Assembly (NCBI GenBank): GCA_949130495.1 | Contig: OX422211.1 | Span: forward strand, 539,526,872-539,590,871 | DNA: 64,000 nucleotides | Source of the DNA: Sambucus nigra | Lineage: Eukaryota > Streptophyta > Magnoliopsida > Dipsacales > Adoxaceae | Direction of reading: 5' to 3' | Shown here: positions 1 through 12,658 of the stretch, piece after piece | Layout of the letters: the number at the start of each line of letters is the position of its first letter | Position numbering within the stretch: position 1 is the stretch's first letter | Notes under the pieces: model-generated | Database searches by the model: none | Told to the model about the DNA's origin: nothing | Seen by the model: the letters and a program-made list of their open reading frames with translations, nothing else | Program-made: the position numbers and the translations under genes

Positions 1-1759
1 AATATTTTCTTTCTTTTTTCTCCTTTATTGGGCATTTTGCCCTGTTTCCGATGATAAATTTTAATAATTGCCCGATCAAATAGACAATTCAACTATGCAT
101 GTTCTCGATTTTAGAAGTTATTAGATTTTAGTCCTCAAATCATTGATATTGTGAATAACTTCATGAATTAAACTTTATCCCATGAGCATATGCACTTTCC
201 TTGTTCTATTGATTTGGTTTAAGATTTTTATAACTCGGTAATCTTTTGTTGTATTGTATATACTTACACCGAGTAAGCTTTGTACCTTTCGTCCTTTGTG
301 AGTGTTATACACTATTCTTTTCTCATTGAAAACGTTGAATTCGTTGGTAATCTCTCTATTCTTTCATTTTATCGTTCATTAATTGAGTTTATACTTGAAA
401 TGTGTTGCTTGAGCATGATTTTCGTATATTGTTTTGACTCGAGAATTGCGTAAACTTTATGAAATGATCATAGGCCCTCTTTGGTATATCACCCATATGA
501 CCTTGACCTCACCTTTTATATGTTCCCTAGTCAACCCACTTGAGCCTAAATACTAGCCTTTCTTTTCATTACCCAAAATCCCATAACCAACTCCAAATTG
601 GAGTTTTATACCATATATATTACCTTACATACCCTTGTTTGGATTTTTGCTTGGAATTGAATATTATTATTGTTGTGTGGTTGCAATTTGAGTATGAAAA
701 GAGTAAGAAGTGTCAGAAAAAGAAAGTAGTGAAAAAGTGAAGAAAAAGAGAAAGCAAAAAGCAAAAGAAAACAAAAGAAAAAGTCATAAAAAGGAAGAAA
801 AGAAAAAGAAAGAGAAAGTTGTAAATATTGTTTGTAGTGTTTCAATAAGCTTTGATTACTCTCTCGATTGTTATATCTATGCTCGTTTGGACATTTTTGT
901 CCAACTTTTGATATTGCCCACTTTTTACATTATTCCGAGTTTCATCCCCAAACACTTTGAATCCGTATATACATCCCTTTCATTTCGTACCTTAACCTAG
1001 CCATACATTATAACCCTATTACAAGTCCTATGTGATCTTAGGGTGCATTTAATTTAAAAGTCATAATAGTTTTGATAATCTGTGAAAATGCATTTCGCCT
1101 CTTTTAGTGTGCGGTATCCTTTCATTGAGATTACAGTTTTTCATTTTATATATAGCGTTCTTCATTTGTGACATGTGTGCGGCCTAGTTTCCATTTACAT
1201 TTACTCTTTATGCCCTCATGTTCCATGTGTTACCTCCCGTTCCGAGTGAATTCATTTGATGAGCGTAATGCCCGTGAGGATTGAATATATGCTTGATTTA
1301 TGTTTATCCGGTTTATTTAAGTTTTTTCCAAATCATATTTTGCATATTCTCTCCCTCCTCCCACTTTTAAAGTTTCAATTCTATGAGGTGCATTCAATTG
1401 TTAATAACAACGGACTTTAGCTTGAATTCGTTCAATATGCTAATAAGATGTTTGAAATCTTTTTCGTTGTTGTTGAGTTTGTCGCATGTTGGGTTGGGCA
1501 TATTTTGAGGAAACCATATGATGTTTGTGGGTTTCATCCCTGAAAACCCTCACGAGACAACACTCGTCCACTAGGGTAACCTAGGGGTTTAACGGCTTAT
1601 TGCATACGCTAAATGCAATCGAATCGCCCGCGAAAGTGGCCTTATCTTTTTATTGCTTTTATACCATACTTTTGTACTCTCTCCTGTGTTGGTTTACTAG
1701 TTCTTCTTGTTGTTTCCTATTTCATTGCTAGGGACTAGCAATGTGTAAGTTAGGGGGTG
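1..1759 (+). mobile_element. Tat/Ogre-like gypsy element, 3' non-coding interior (partial)
   Basis: This is the stretch between pol and the 3' LTR of a Tat/Ogre-type Ty3/gypsy element; its 5' part lies outside the window. It has no long ORF. It carries an A/G-rich tract at about 708-820 (repeated AAAAGAAA-type runs), a block at about 1535-1600 reading GGTAACCTAGGGGTTTAACG, and a purine run directly before an LTR start. The same block occurs in reverse complement at about 16060-16115, which supports a second family member there. The small ORFs inside (for example 540-740 and 606-845) are low-complexity and are not taken as genes. Clade assignment rests on general similarity to Tat/Ogre/Athila 3' regions and is inferred. 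Confidence 0.7.
1746..1759 (+). other. polypurine tract of the Tat/Ogre-like element
   Basis: AAGTTAGGGGGTG lies immediately 5' of the TGATA LTR start. The context (GGGACTAGCAATGTGTAAGTT then G-run) is what primes plus-strand synthesis in this group of elements. Confidence 0.65.
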
Positions 1760-2122
1760 TGATACGGCGGAAATATTGCGTATTTCACCCGTTAACCTGC
1801 GCGTTATTAGCCCCCTCGGGTATCTTATTCCCTATATTTATGCTCGTTAACCAGACAACCCTCGGATTTCTATGTTAACATGTTTTGCAGGGGTTAATTG
1901 AGCTTTTGTAGGTGTTTAGATGGTTAGTGTGAACTTCGGATGCGTTTCGCTTGACAGCTTGGGTACCTGGCCCGACATCTACACGGAAGTTGTAGCTCTC
2001 CTCGCTAGCTTTGCGTGGCCACAAACGGTGCACGATTCCGATGCGTAACGACAAAGTTACGGCGATTTGAGCGACGTTGGATTGTATGCCAATGCAGGGA
2101 AAATTGCAGGCTGCCCCTGCTT

Positions 2123-2222
2123 GATCGATCGATCAAGCCTGGGGGTCGATCGATCGAGCCTTATTATTTTTGCCACGTTTTCCACTGTCGATCGATCGAC
2201 ACCAGGGGTCGATCGATCGATC
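2123..2222. repeat. cluster of four GATCGATC palindromes in the LTR
   Basis: Four near-perfect palindromes: 2123-2134 GATCGATCGATC, 2146-2157 and 2188-2199 TCGATCGATCGA, and 2209-2222 TCGATCGATCGATC. Short spacers contain CCTGGGGG and CACCAGGGG, and CCCCTG follows the last one. Comparable quartets occur in LTRs of families E and C. Confidence 0.8.
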
Positions 2223-2269
2223 CCCTGTTTTTCCCCTGCAGATATTTTCTTTCTTTTATTCCAACTTAC

Positions 2270-2277
2270 TATATAAG
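2270..2277 (+). promoter_or_regulatory. TATA-like box of the Tat/Ogre-like LTR
   Basis: TATATAAG, about 510 bp into the LTR, followed by a U/R-like pyrimidine-rich segment. Position and sequence fit the U3 promoter of an LTR; no transcript evidence is available here. Confidence 0.45.
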
Positions 2278-3219
2278 TTGGTTTTTGTTGTAATAAGATA
2301 TATAGATACTTAGAGACATTTTCTGATTTAGGGAGTTGTAGTTAGGGTTTGGTTTTGGAGAGTTCATTTCTCTCTTCTTCTTGGATTGACAACCCATGTG
2401 GTTTGTAAGATTGAACTATTCACTTCCTCTCCATTAATATAGTTTGTTCTTCTTCTTCTTCCCTTGCCTTGTAATTTAGTTTCAATGCTTTCTAACTAGT
2501 TTACTTGCTTTAATTCTTGCTTTCTTAGTTTAATTAGCATAATTTAGTTTAACTCACCATGCACCCTTAGATAAATAGGGTCGGGATTTCGTTTTCGCCA
2601 TTTACGGGTTCGGACCTCGAAAATTAGGTTTTGTGTAAAATTGCATTTAATTGAAACCGCGCGTATTAAAGTCGGATTATTATGCGTTTATCTTTCTTTG
2701 TCATGCAACGTTAGTGTTTATTGCGATTATCCGAATTTAATCCGCGTGTGACCATTTTTCAGTTAAATGTTTTATCTCGTAACTTTGGGTTAAATTCCTT
2801 CTTGCGTGATGTTTATGCTTAATTGTAAATGCTCGATTAGATTGTTTTCGAACCGAAATTCTAATTAGTAGTTGTTTAGCCCGTGTGGTGGAATGCGATC
2901 CCGATCCTCTCTTTACTTTATTTTAGCGTAACTTATTCTTTTCTTTTGTCACGACAACCACCACATCACCTTTTCGTTTATTTATTTTACACTTTTATTC
3001 CTGAAGTAATTAAAACAATTAAAGTCTAAAATTCAATCACTCCCTCTGGATTTTCGATACCCGACTTACCACTATACTTGCTTGTCAAGTGTAGCTGTAG
3101 CTTAGGTTTTCTTTGTATCGCGGCGGCGAAACACACGACGATTGTGTCCTCACACGAACACACTTTTTCCGCCCGGTCAGAGGCGATGGGGATGGGTTGA
3201 TTTGGATCACGACTTATCA

Positions 3220-3982
3220 CCCATTGAGTTTTGAGTAAACGATTAGGGTGAAGACGTTAGTGAAAATATACTAGGAATATGAACTATGGAATTTAAATAC
3301 AATAGAGAGTAGTGGTCATTATGGACAAATCTTTTGAGAAAATTGTCTCCTAAACATTGCTGTTAAATTTCCCGTTGATTAGATAGGGGAATTAACTAAC
3401 TCCGTAGAGTGGAGATGGTCCCGGACACTTATGCTAGACTTGAGTTGATTCGAAAATGTGTACTAATAGCTCAACATAGGCAGAGGGATTATGTTGAGGC
3501 AGACAGGAGAATTTTATGGATTGATTTGTGAGATTAAATGTTGTTGCGGGCATCTCCCAGGAGGGGAGTGATGCGATTTGGGAAAATAAGAAAAATTGGC
3601 ACCTAAGGTCTTTTCATATCGTCGATAGGGTACAACAAGTTGCGTATAGGCTCGCCTTACCGGAGAAATTATATATGATTCACAATGCGTTCCATATATC
3701 ATTATCACATGGGTAACTAAGAGATGATTTAGTATATCGTCATATCACGCTAGAAAAAAGGATGTACATCTTAATACCACGTACGAGAAGAGACATGTTA
3801 CCAGTTTAGGCCATAGCGAGAAGATGCTTAGGTTGACGATGGTACCGTTAGTTTTTGTCTAGTGGGAACATCTCAATGATGAATATTTGTCATAGGAGTA
3901 TGAGGATAACAAAAATTATTTGAAAATCTTTGTGACTATGTCTAAATTTTAAGGATGAAATTCCGTTATTAGAGGGGGAGTA
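3220..3982 (+). pseudogene. family A chromovirus: integrase C-terminal remnant
   Basis: Decayed 3' end of a Ty3/gypsy pol gene. From about 3404 the reading 'PDTYARLELIRKCV' matches the region after the integrase core, where related elements have 'IRERLKAAQSRQ'. At about 3625-3715 the frame reads 'VAYRLALPEKLYMIHNAFHI', the counterpart of '[20 protein letters not shown]' in element E at 21965-22024. Weak chromodomain-like text (WEHLND) follows near 3864, and the end looks like the chromovirus ending, 'F.GWNSVIRGGV'. Several stops and frame changes make it non-coding. At 3219 it abuts the Tat-like LTR, so the upstream pol is missing. 3220-3400 shows no recognisable coding. Confidence 0.65.
3970..3982 (+). 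other. polypurine tract of family A
   Basis: AGAGGGGGAGTAA lies directly before the family A 3' LTR. It matches the position of ATTAGGGGGGGAGTA before the 3' LTR of element E. Confidence 0.65.
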
Positions 3983-6900
3983 AGTAACACCCCGTATTTT
4001 TAAATCCTTTAAATTACACATGTGAATGTAATTTAATTTAAATTTAATTGATAATTAATTTGTTCTTGAATAAATATTAATTAAAATTTATAAAGGATTT
4101 ATATTTATGTAGGTTTATATTTACTTTTATGAGAAGTAAATGTTAGAGAATTAAAATATGTTACGTCGTAAGCGAGTTAAAATGCTGGGTTATCAGTATT
4201 TTAATCGGGACACGCGGATTGAGTCGTGTTGGGTATGAAATATAGGATGGGATTTAATTTGAGAATAGGTGACTTAGATGATGGTTTTGAGTGCACCGAT
4301 GGTCCGAAATGGGCTGAAATAGTCTAGAATAGGTACTCGAGAGTTATAAGTGGGTTCGAGGGGCTTTTAAACTAAGTGTAAACTGTATAACGACATTTGG
4401 GTCATTTTATTTATTAGGTCTTATCCTAATATGAATTTCGATAGTTAATTAATGATATTTAATGAAGTTAGATGGATATGGTTACTATTTATTCACCAAG
4501 AGTTGCGAGGGTTTGAGAGAGAAGAGAGAAAAGTGAAGAGAACGTGAAGAAATAAAACTTAAGGAATAATGGTAACGCTCTCAGATTGTAGGTTAGACCA
4601 AGTTGACTGTTCAAGGGGAAGAAATCTCAAATATTTATGTCTATAAGGAGAGTATTTTCTTTCTTTGATACTTATGCATAGTTAAAACTATTTAGAATTA
4701 GATATTGATATGTAGAACATGTGAAAATAATGGTCTTAGGCTAGGATTGATCATAAAATCTGTGATTTCGTATGATAATTTGATAGAGTATGAATCCCTT
4801 GATGTCAATATAGTTGAATTAATATAAATCTCTGAAAAAAGATATAATCTTGAAAGGATTATCGGAGAAGAAAGATAATTCTTGAAAACTAGGGTTTAAT
4901 ATTGTTATATTCTTGAGTATTCATTATTTTTGGGTGATTTGGATATGGTTTATGATGATAATTACGTGGGAGACTAGTGAAATCTATTTGGGTATGAACT
5001 AAGGTTGTTGGATGGGGGTTTGGTAGAATTCAAAACCTTGTTAGCTTGAGGCTAGGGGTGAAAACTCGTCATAAGTTTGTTTTTCCATCCTTAGGAAACT
5101 GAACTAATTCGGTAGGATAGCAAACCTAATTGCTTTTGGAAATTGGATAATGTTGTGCAGAATCGAATTACGAAGTCGTGGACACTGGTTTTGTATTTTT
5201 CTGATCTTTTTAATTTGATATGAATTTTATACTAAATGTGCACGATACCAAAAGTTTAAGTTAGAGGTTTTAGATTGGGAGTTCTCTTTCGACATTTTGA
5301 CTTTGGGGGCCACGACTAGATACTTTACAAAATTAGGTATGGGTGATAGGCCAAAGGTAAATGTGTTCGAGTGATAAGAATCAAGGATCCAAGTGAGAGA
5401 ATTACAAATATAAAATCAGGAAATCAAATTAGGATTGCGGGACGAATAAATTAATGCTTTGGGTTGATAGTATGTGGGTCAATATTGAAAATATTCAATG
5501 AGATATGTTTCAAGTGGGTGAACACTTAGTGAATTTGGGAAGGTTGGGTTAGGCTTCGGGAGTAAGATAAATTATACATTGAAAGATATGTGTTTGATAG
5601 TGAATGTTATATAGAGGTATACATAATATGTCTTACTTGTATATGTATAGTATTGTAGGATTAATTTGTTTGGATATAGCTACTCTGTTACACTATCGTA
5701 GAAGGTTGCACGTAGTGGGCAGTCCCACCCTGTCGATTCCAGTGGGGTTTGGATTGTTACCCCAGGTCTTAGTGTTGTATTTTGGCTGCTATCTATGTGT
5801 GAAGGGTAGTGTTAGTTTAGTCGATTAGGTGCGTTAGAGTATGGTCGTGACCTAAAGGCTAAGGCTATGGATGAATCCATTATGTCTTTACTTTTTGAGA
5901 TCATTGGTGAAATTCCGACTCGATTTTCCAAATGTGGTACGTGAGGTACATGGACTGATAGCTTACTAGAGATGCATTCGAGAGGTTCAACTCAGGGATG
6001 TGTTATATATGCATATAAAATGTATACATTCTTGATTTATATGCGTGGATGTTCAGTGTACTTAGTGTAAGGATACACTGTCTATATAGTAATATGACCC
6101 TATTTGTAGCTAGTGTATGCTTACGTTATCTAGCGAGATATATTTAATTGTAGCTAGTGTATGGATAGGTTGTTCATAAATTATCATAAATATAAATGAT
6201 ACCCTTTAGTGGTAGATTATATGATAGTTTCATATCATATAGTATGTATCGTATGGGGAGTATGGTTAGGATAAGCGTTTAGCTGAACACAAGGTTAACG
6301 ATGTTTAGACTAGCTAGGAGGGGAAGCATAACTAGGAGGTTAAGATGAACTCGTTACGTTTACACTGTAGATGAGGGGTGAGGTTAAACTCATGTGAGTG
6401 ACACACTAAGCCAACCTGAAGATTTGATACTGTTTTGTTTGTCATTGTAAATAAATACTTGCAAACTATTTTTCCAATGTTTTTGGGTGCTAACCGGTAC
6501 CAAAATATTTTCTCAACATTTCAGGTTTTCAGCCATAGGGGGATAGGGGTAGCCATTCCGTCATATGACGCTAGAGTAACTGTGGATGCTTGCTGGACTT
6601 GATTATACATTTCCCTTCAGTTCCATTCCATTGTATAGGATTCATTTCAGTATTTTCTATTTGGGCGTGTCTCCCCTAGTTGGGCAAGATTTTATTTGGA
6701 CGTTATTTCCTTTTATCAGTTTTATTGTATGATTGTATTATTGAATACCAAAGATGTTATTCTATTTATTTATTCATTTATATTTTCCGTCTTTAGTGTA
6801 TTTACATTGTTGTGCATGTTGAGTAGTTATTGCTATTGGATTTTTGTATCCCATGCTTAAAAATAATTAAAATTTGACACCGAACTTAATTGGTTATTAG

Positions 6901-7010
6901 TTTAATTATTTGATTTTTGATAGTGGTTCTAAAAGATTAAATCAAATTTAATTCCCATTTAATTTAATAAACGCCTGATCAACTTGTATTAGAATATGCG
7001 AGGTGTCACA
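3983..7010 (+). mobile_element. family A 3' LTR
   Basis: A 3028-bp LTR. It starts AGTAACACCCCGTATTTTT (the expected TG appears as AG) and ends GGTGTCACA. Its partner family LTR at 50499-53523 is 3025 bp long and similar throughout, with roughly 80-85% identity by eye over the first 300 bp. It contains the LTR core block at 4272-4345 (GGTGACTTAGATGATGG ... GAAATAGTC) that is shared by the other families. 7011 begins family B integrase in the opposite orientation. Small ORFs such as 5604-5828 have no recognisable domain. Confidence 0.8.
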
Positions 7011-7900
7011 CCTGGGTGTATGTGTAATTTGGGGAATGGAGAGGTGAGGTGGTTCATATTCGTAGAAGGATTAAAATGGGGTGGATTGTAATGAGGTATG
7101 GTAACTGGTATTGTACCACTATTCAGCAAGTGGTATCCATCTGCCTTAGTTCTTAGGTTTATCAATACACATGCATCTAAGAAAGTTTTCAAGGCACTAG
7201 TTGACACTTTATGTCTGGCCGTCAGACTGCGAATGATAGGCTGGAGAATGGTAAAGTCGAGTACTTATGAGTTTGAATAACTAGGTCCAATTTTTTTTTA
7301 GGAATATGGGGTCACTATCTAATACAATGGAGGATGGTAACCCATGTAGTTTATGGTTTTGATCAGAGAAAATTTGGGCAATGGTTTAGGCTATATAAGG
7401 ATGGGTGAGTGAAATGAAAGTATTTGGTTAATTTGTCTACTATGACTAGTATGGAGTTTTTGTGGTTTTATTTTGGAAGACCTTCAATAAAGTCCATAGA
7501 GATGTCGGTCCACGGTTGGTTTGGAATAAGTAGTGGTTGAAGTAATACAGGGTAAGGAACGTGTTTACTCTTAGTCCTTTGGAAAATATCACATTCGTTG
7601 ATAGTTTTTTTCACATCTGGTTTGAGGGTAGGCTAATAAAATAATTGTTCAATTCTTTTAGTGGTCACTCTAACTCTGGAATGTCCTCCCGAGCCTGAAT
7701 CATGATGTTACTTAATAATTTTTCTTCTTAAGTCTTCATTACTTCCAATGTGTAATCTTCTTTCAAACCTAAGAGTATCTTGGGTGTATGAATACCCCAC
7801 CATTTCTTTAAGATTAATTACTATTTTGATGATCAATTGTTGAGCCAGCTCATCCCCCGTAAGACTGTTTTGGATCTTCTTGAAATATAAAGATAGCACC
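7011..7900 (-). pseudogene. family B (Reina-like gypsy) integrase, N-terminal and core parts
   Basis: Read on the minus strand from about 7900 to 7011 this is a Ty3/gypsy integrase. It starts with 'DTLRFERRLHIGSNEDLRRK', then an HHCC-like zinc finger region, 'DISMD' near 7490-7505 for the first catalytic Asp, 'AYHPQ'-like 'SYHSQSDGQT' near 7215-7245, and 'WYNTSYHTSL' near 7100-7125. Many stops and frameshifts break it. It stops abruptly at 7011, after 'PPHLSIPQITHTPR', at the family A LTR. The next integrase residues are found at 50498 downward, beside another family A LTR. The clade is inferred from the RNase H and C-terminal style. Confidence 0.75.
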
Positions 7901-7932
7901 TGAGATAAAGTATGTAAATTAGTTAGGTCCTC

Positions 7933-8271
7933 TTATCTTTGAGATAGATCATATTCTACTCTATTATCCACTCCTTTCTTATAGGTAATAGTGTAGTCAA
8001 ATCCCAGCAACATGCCTAACCACTTGTATTGGAGCATTGAAAATACCTTTTGTTTCAAGAGGTATTTTAAGCTATAGTGGTATATTTTGATGGAAAAGTG
8101 ATGCCCAAAAAAATATGATCTCCACTTTTGGATGGCATATACAATGGCCCAAAGTTCTTTTTCATAGGTGGAGTGTCTCGTCTTCAATGACGGTAAATGC
8201 TTGCTAAAAAAAGCTATTGGTTTTCCTTCTTCAATAAACATAATGACTATTCCCTCTGTGCATGCATACAT
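7933..8271 (-). pseudogene. family B RNase H domain
   Basis: A 112-residue open stretch matching the RNase H domain of Ty3/gypsy pol, which removes RNA from the RNA-DNA hybrid during reverse transcription. Visible landmarks are 'GKPIAFFSKHLPSLKTRHST', 'YEKELWAIVYAIQKWR', 'LKYLLKQK' and 'KWLGMLLGFDYTITYKKG', ending near 'DLSQR' where active relatives have ADALSR. The first catalytic Asp appears lost: the start reads 'MYACTEGI' where relatives have TDAC. It lies between RT (higher coordinates) and integrase (lower coordinates), the normal gypsy order on the minus strand. Confidence 0.85.
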
Positions 8272-8279
8272 TTCTAAAA

Positions 8280-9160
8280 TAAATTCTTTTATTAAAATTT
8301 GTCAATGTTAGAATAGGAGCAATGGACATAGCATGTTTGAGAGTGTTGAATGCTTTCAAGACACTCTATCACTATTTAAATTAGTCCTTTCTAAGTAACT
8401 AGATTAAGGTCTTACAAATAATACCATAGTTGCTAACAAACCTCCTTTAGTATCCAGTAAGGCCTAAGAAATCCCCAAGTGTTTTGATGGTTTTAGGAAC
8501 ATGCCAATCTAGCGTAGCCTTCACTTGTTATCTGTTAGCTGCCATACCCTCTTTAGAAATAGTATGACCTAAGTACTCTAATTGTTGTTGACCAAATGAA
8601 CATTTAATCATCTTAGCATGGATATGGATTCTTCTTAAGAGTTCCAGGGTTAATTGTAAGTGATTGTATTAGTTCTCTAGGTCAGGGATATACACTAGAA
8701 TATCATCAATGAAGAAAAATATAAAATTTCTCAATTAGGGTTTAAAAATAGTGTTCATGAGGGCTTGAAATGATGAAGGGGAATTGGTTAAGACAAATGG
8801 CATTACCATGAACTTGTAATTAACCTCATGGATTCTAAAGGCAGTGTTAGGTATATCAGGATCGTGGACCTAGATTTAATGGTTCCCTAACCTCAAATCA
8901 TGTTTGTAAATCACAATAGCTCCCTGTAATTCATCTAACAACTCTTCAATAATGGTAATGTGAATATTTTTATAGTTAGTTAATTTAGTTCTCTATAATC
9001 AACCAACACTATTTATGTGTGAACTTTCTTCCTTATTAATAGGACTAAGGAAATAAAAAGGCTACTAGAAGGCCTTATAACACTAGATTCTAATAAGTCC
9101 CTTATAATCTTTTTAATTTCAGATTTCTGAACATAAGGGTACCTATAAGGTCTCAAACAT
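8280..9160 (-). pseudogene. family B reverse transcriptase domain
   Basis: A decayed reverse transcriptase on the minus strand. 'PYRYPYVQKSEIKKII' and 'LLESSVIRPSSS' mark the N-terminal side near 9050-9160, followed by 'VDYRELN' near 8985. The catalytic box reads F-I-D-D at 8703-8714, within 'FFIDDILVY'. Stops and frameshifts are scattered, so no full-length protein is possible. Order PR-RT-RH-IN is kept with the neighbouring remnants. Confidence 0.75.
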
Positions 9161-10685
9161 ATAGGTGCAATGTCATTTTAAAGAGGGATATGGTGTTTGT
9201 GTAGTCTGTTGTGAGGTAGAATAGTTGGGTTCTTTAAAGATGCCAGTAGAGCTGGGGTGATTACCTTGTCTTAGTGTGGATCCTCATCAACTGTAATGCT
9301 AAATAGTTACCCCATGAGTGCATAGTCCCCATTGTCACGTATTTTATTCATAGTCTTCTCACTTATTATCTTGAGTTAGCCTTCTTCTACATTGCATATC
9401 AAATATATAGTTTTCTCATATCTGCTATATTATAGATTATGATTTTTGAAATTAAGGATCACATCCGCTAGGCTCTCTAACCATTTAATTACTAAGACCA
9501 TATCACATCAAGCAATATTGAGTAGCCTGATATTAGTTTTGAAATAAGAACATTGCATTGCCTAATAAAAATCTAGGCACATGGAATTGCTCATTAACTT
9601 GCTCCATTATCTTTTTTAACCCATAGTCTATGTGTTAGGACTATGTTATAACCAATTTGTTTAGTTGTGAAGGTATCCAAAAAATTATGGGAACTAACTA
9701 AGTCAATGAGGATGTTGATGATAATTTTCTTGCTCTTACCTTTAATCATAATGGTCTAATGTGATGAGCCTGACATAGCTTGGAAAGAAATTACCATGTA
9801 CATTCCCAACTCATAGGTTTATTAGTGTATATTGGTTTCTACTTCACATAGTTCCAATTCCACTAGTTCTTTCTTAGACATCAACATGTGTATGGTCATT
9901 TTCTTGCACTTGAAGCCATTGGTATATAGTTCATCGCAGTGGTAACACAAATCTTTCTCTTTTTTTTTTACATCTTAGCTATAAATATCTTCATCACTAG
10001 TAATGTGTTGGTTGGCATGTTTGGATAATTGTAATTGTCTAATGGTTTGGTAGCTTATGTGGAGTGGAGTGGATTCTTGAAACTTTGGTATGTAGATTGG
10101 TGTTTCTTAGGATTGAAAGTTGATTCTTGTAATTTGGCTAGACAAATAACATGGGTTAGGGACGTATGCTTTAACATCTTAACTAGGACCTTTACTGCAT
10201 GCTTCAAACCAATCAAGAAGCCGGAGATGAAATATTCTTCACATAACCCTTTCTATTTTTCCATGACAAGAGGTTTTAACTCCCCAAACTTCATCCGGTA
10301 ATTAGTGACTGTGTCTTCTTATTGCAATTTATTGAACTCAATTATAACTTCATTGAATCCTTCTAATGTAAAACTTATACATGACTGATCAGTAAAATCA
10401 GAGCATTTGATTTGAGTGCAACCTTTGAAGATGGATTGAAACCATGTTGCTGTAATGACCTCCATGTGCAAGGCCACGAATAAAACTCTATTATATCAGG
10501 AATTGGATTGAAATAAAAGAATACTTTGAGCTATTGTAGACACTATCTAGGATCACTTCAACTAAACTTTGAACAATCAATCTTGGGTATCCTCAAACCC
10601 TCCTTGGTTCTGAATGGGATATTTTCTTCCTGGATTATAATTCCATTGCCCAAGTGATTGATTATCACCATGAGGAGCACCTAGT
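9161..10685 (-). pseudogene. family B gag C-terminal part and protease
   Basis: Minus-strand gag/protease remnant. A CCHC zinc knuckle of the type C-Y-x-C-D-E-...-G-F-K-C-K is read at about 9904-9945 ('LCYHCDELYTNGFKCK'). Downstream, near 9680-9720, 'INILIDLVSSHNFL' corresponds to the protease active-site region; the usual D-S/T-G has become D-L-V, so it would be inactive. 9161-9640 is the link to RT. The gag reading is cut at 10685 by the D solo LTR and resumes at 13656. ORF 10035-10301 on the plus strand is a shadow of gag. Confidence 0.65.
10681..10685. repeat. left target-site duplication of solo LTR D
   Basis: CTAGT, identical to 13656-13660 on the other side of the LTR. Confidence 0.85.
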
Positions 10686-11119
10686 TGTAACACCCCGCAC
10701 TTTAGGGATAATTAAATTTCATTAGTGGGCGTAATTTGGAGATTAAGGGGAATCTTGTGAATAGTAATTTTGGGATTTATCAACAATTGATTAATACTGG
10801 TGTGTGTTTCATTTACTTTTGAGACTAAGTAAATTAGTTGGAGTATTTTAATTACATGTCGCAGTTGGGTAAAGAGGTAAAGGACAATATTTTAATTGAA
10901 AACCCATTATTGAGAGGCATTGGGTTTAATTAGTAAATCGTAGTTAAGTGACTCAGATGGGGATTCGAGTGCGCGATTGGTTTTCGAATAGCCGAGATAG
11001 TCAGAATAGAGTATCTAGGGGTAGTGCTTAGGTTCAGGGAATTTTTGGGCCAATAGGGACTCGTAATTGAGTAAATGAGTTATTTTTGGGTTTATAAGGG
11101 ATAAACCCTTATTTCTCCC

Positions 11120-11127
11120 TATATAAG
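11120..11127 (+). promoter_or_regulatory. TATA-like box of LTR D
   Basis: TATATAAG about 435 bp into the LTR, followed by a purine-rich GAGAGGGAAAGAAAG leader. Typical position for a U3 promoter; activity not shown. Confidence 0.45.
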
Positions 11128-12068
11128 TATGGGAGAGGGAAAGAAAGAAAGGAAAAAGGGAGAAGGGAAGAGAGGAAGGAAAAGAGGGAGAGGAAAACGG
11201 AGATTCCGGCCAAACTTCGCGAGATTCGACTCGAGTTCGTTGAATTTTATTCACGAAGCAAGTGTTTAATTTCTTTCTCTCTTTTAAGCATAAATCTCAT
11301 ATCGTAGTTGGTAGTGATAAACTACAAAGATTTTCGGGATGGTTATTCCAATTGGAAAACTTAGGATTTAATCGCAATTAGTTATTGTCTATGGGTTTTA
11401 GGATGTTTAGAACCCTTTTATATGTGTATATGTAGTTGATTGAGGTTAGAGGACGTTAAGAGAGGAGATAAAAGCTTGGGGGAAGCTTTAATGGCCGAAA
11501 CAGCTTCTCGGAGATGGCCCAGGATTTTTGGAAATTTAGCCTAGGGTTAATTATATGGGATAAATTCCAATTTAGTTGTTCCTAGTTTATTTATTTGAGG
11601 AGATAAGTATTCATTTGGGAATTAAACATTTAGCCATTGGGAGTTATTTATAGGGGCTAGGAGGGTGCTAAGATTTTATGGCACTAAATATATATTTTTG
11701 AGGAAAATAAATGGATTAAGAAAATAAAGGTTTGGGCTTCCTAAATTAGAGTGGGGACCTATAAGTTATTAATTGAGGGAAGCGTAAACCCTGGGTTCAT
11801 GGAAAATGGAATCCATGACTTATTTATTTAAAGGTGTTTAAGGTGAGTAAAACTTGAGTTGATATTTCGGTAGGGGATGGTATGTATAGAACTATGCGCA
11901 TAGAGAATGTAATTATGTGTCAATTGTGTGTGAGAAAAATCCTATGAGGCGAATAGGGATATAGTCTAAAGAGGATTTAGCGACGGCCCGACACGTCTAT
12001 TGACGATGGTCATTATAGGTGGGGCGATTGGCAATTATAGCCATATATACATTTGAGAAGTGACAGAT

Positions 12069-12130
12069 GTATATATATATATATATATATATATACGATG
12101 GGATTATAGTATATATATGAGATAGTATGA

Positions 12131-12215
<85 letters not shown>
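12069..12215. repeat. AT and GT microsatellites
   Basis: (AT)n at about 12069-12095 and 12138-12178, running straight into (GT)n at 12179-12215. A third (AT)n tract lies at 12617-12657. All are within solo LTR D and resemble the AT tracts at the same relative place in the family C LTRs. Confidence 0.9.
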
Positions 12216-12219
<4 letters not shown>

Positions 12220-12615
12220 AATGGTATATATATATTTATGTGAAGCAAAACCCCTCTAATGCTGTCATGGGAAGTTGCGCGATGTGGGTGAGGCCCCTGG
12301 CTTGAGAAACAGGGAGTGTATAGTCCCCAGGTCATAGCGTCCATTTATATATTGTGTGATTCTTATTAGGGGTGAGATGTGGTGGGTATGTTTTGTCTCA
12401 TTTCCGGGGAGGAACTATAACCGCTTCCCATACATTGTGATTTCTTTTTTACCATGTTGGTGATATTTAGTCCGACCCCTGGTACCCAGGATCGTATGTG
12501 AGTAATTCCCTGGAAGATGATAGCATTGAGAGACTGCATCCTCGATTTATAACTCGATGGGATGGTTATTATACTTGTGTGTATAGTATATTAACTGTGT
12601 ATGAGAATATGAATT

Positions 12616-12616
<1 letters not shown>

Positions 12617-12657
<41 letters not shown>
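12617..12657. repeat. AT microsatellite
   Basis: About 20 AT units within solo LTR D. Confidence 0.9.

Positions 12658-12658
<1 letters not shown>

Larger units (their letters stand above)
1760..3219 (+). mobile_element. 3' LTR of the Tat/Ogre-like element
   Basis: A 1460-bp LTR beginning TGATACGG just after the polypurine tract and ending ACTTATCA, so the ends form the short inverted repeat TGATA/TATCA. The last 200 bp hold the typical CCCTCTGGATTTTCGATACC segment at about 3041-3062. A TATA-like site lies at 2270. The flank after the LTR is CCCAT; the matching duplication would lie left of the window, so insertion cannot be verified here. It abuts the remains of family A at 3220. The ORF at 3026-3220 (-) covers the LTR end and is a chance reading. 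Confidence 0.75.

Noticed and set aside
606..1000. Overlapping ORFs of 79-96 codons near the left end
   Set aside because: They run through an A/G-rich low-complexity tract typical of the 3' interior of Tat/Ogre elements and lack domains.
3528..3716. 62-codon plus ORF as a host gene
   Set aside because: Its text ('YRLALPEKLYMIHNAFHISL') is the integrase C-terminal signature of a gypsy element.
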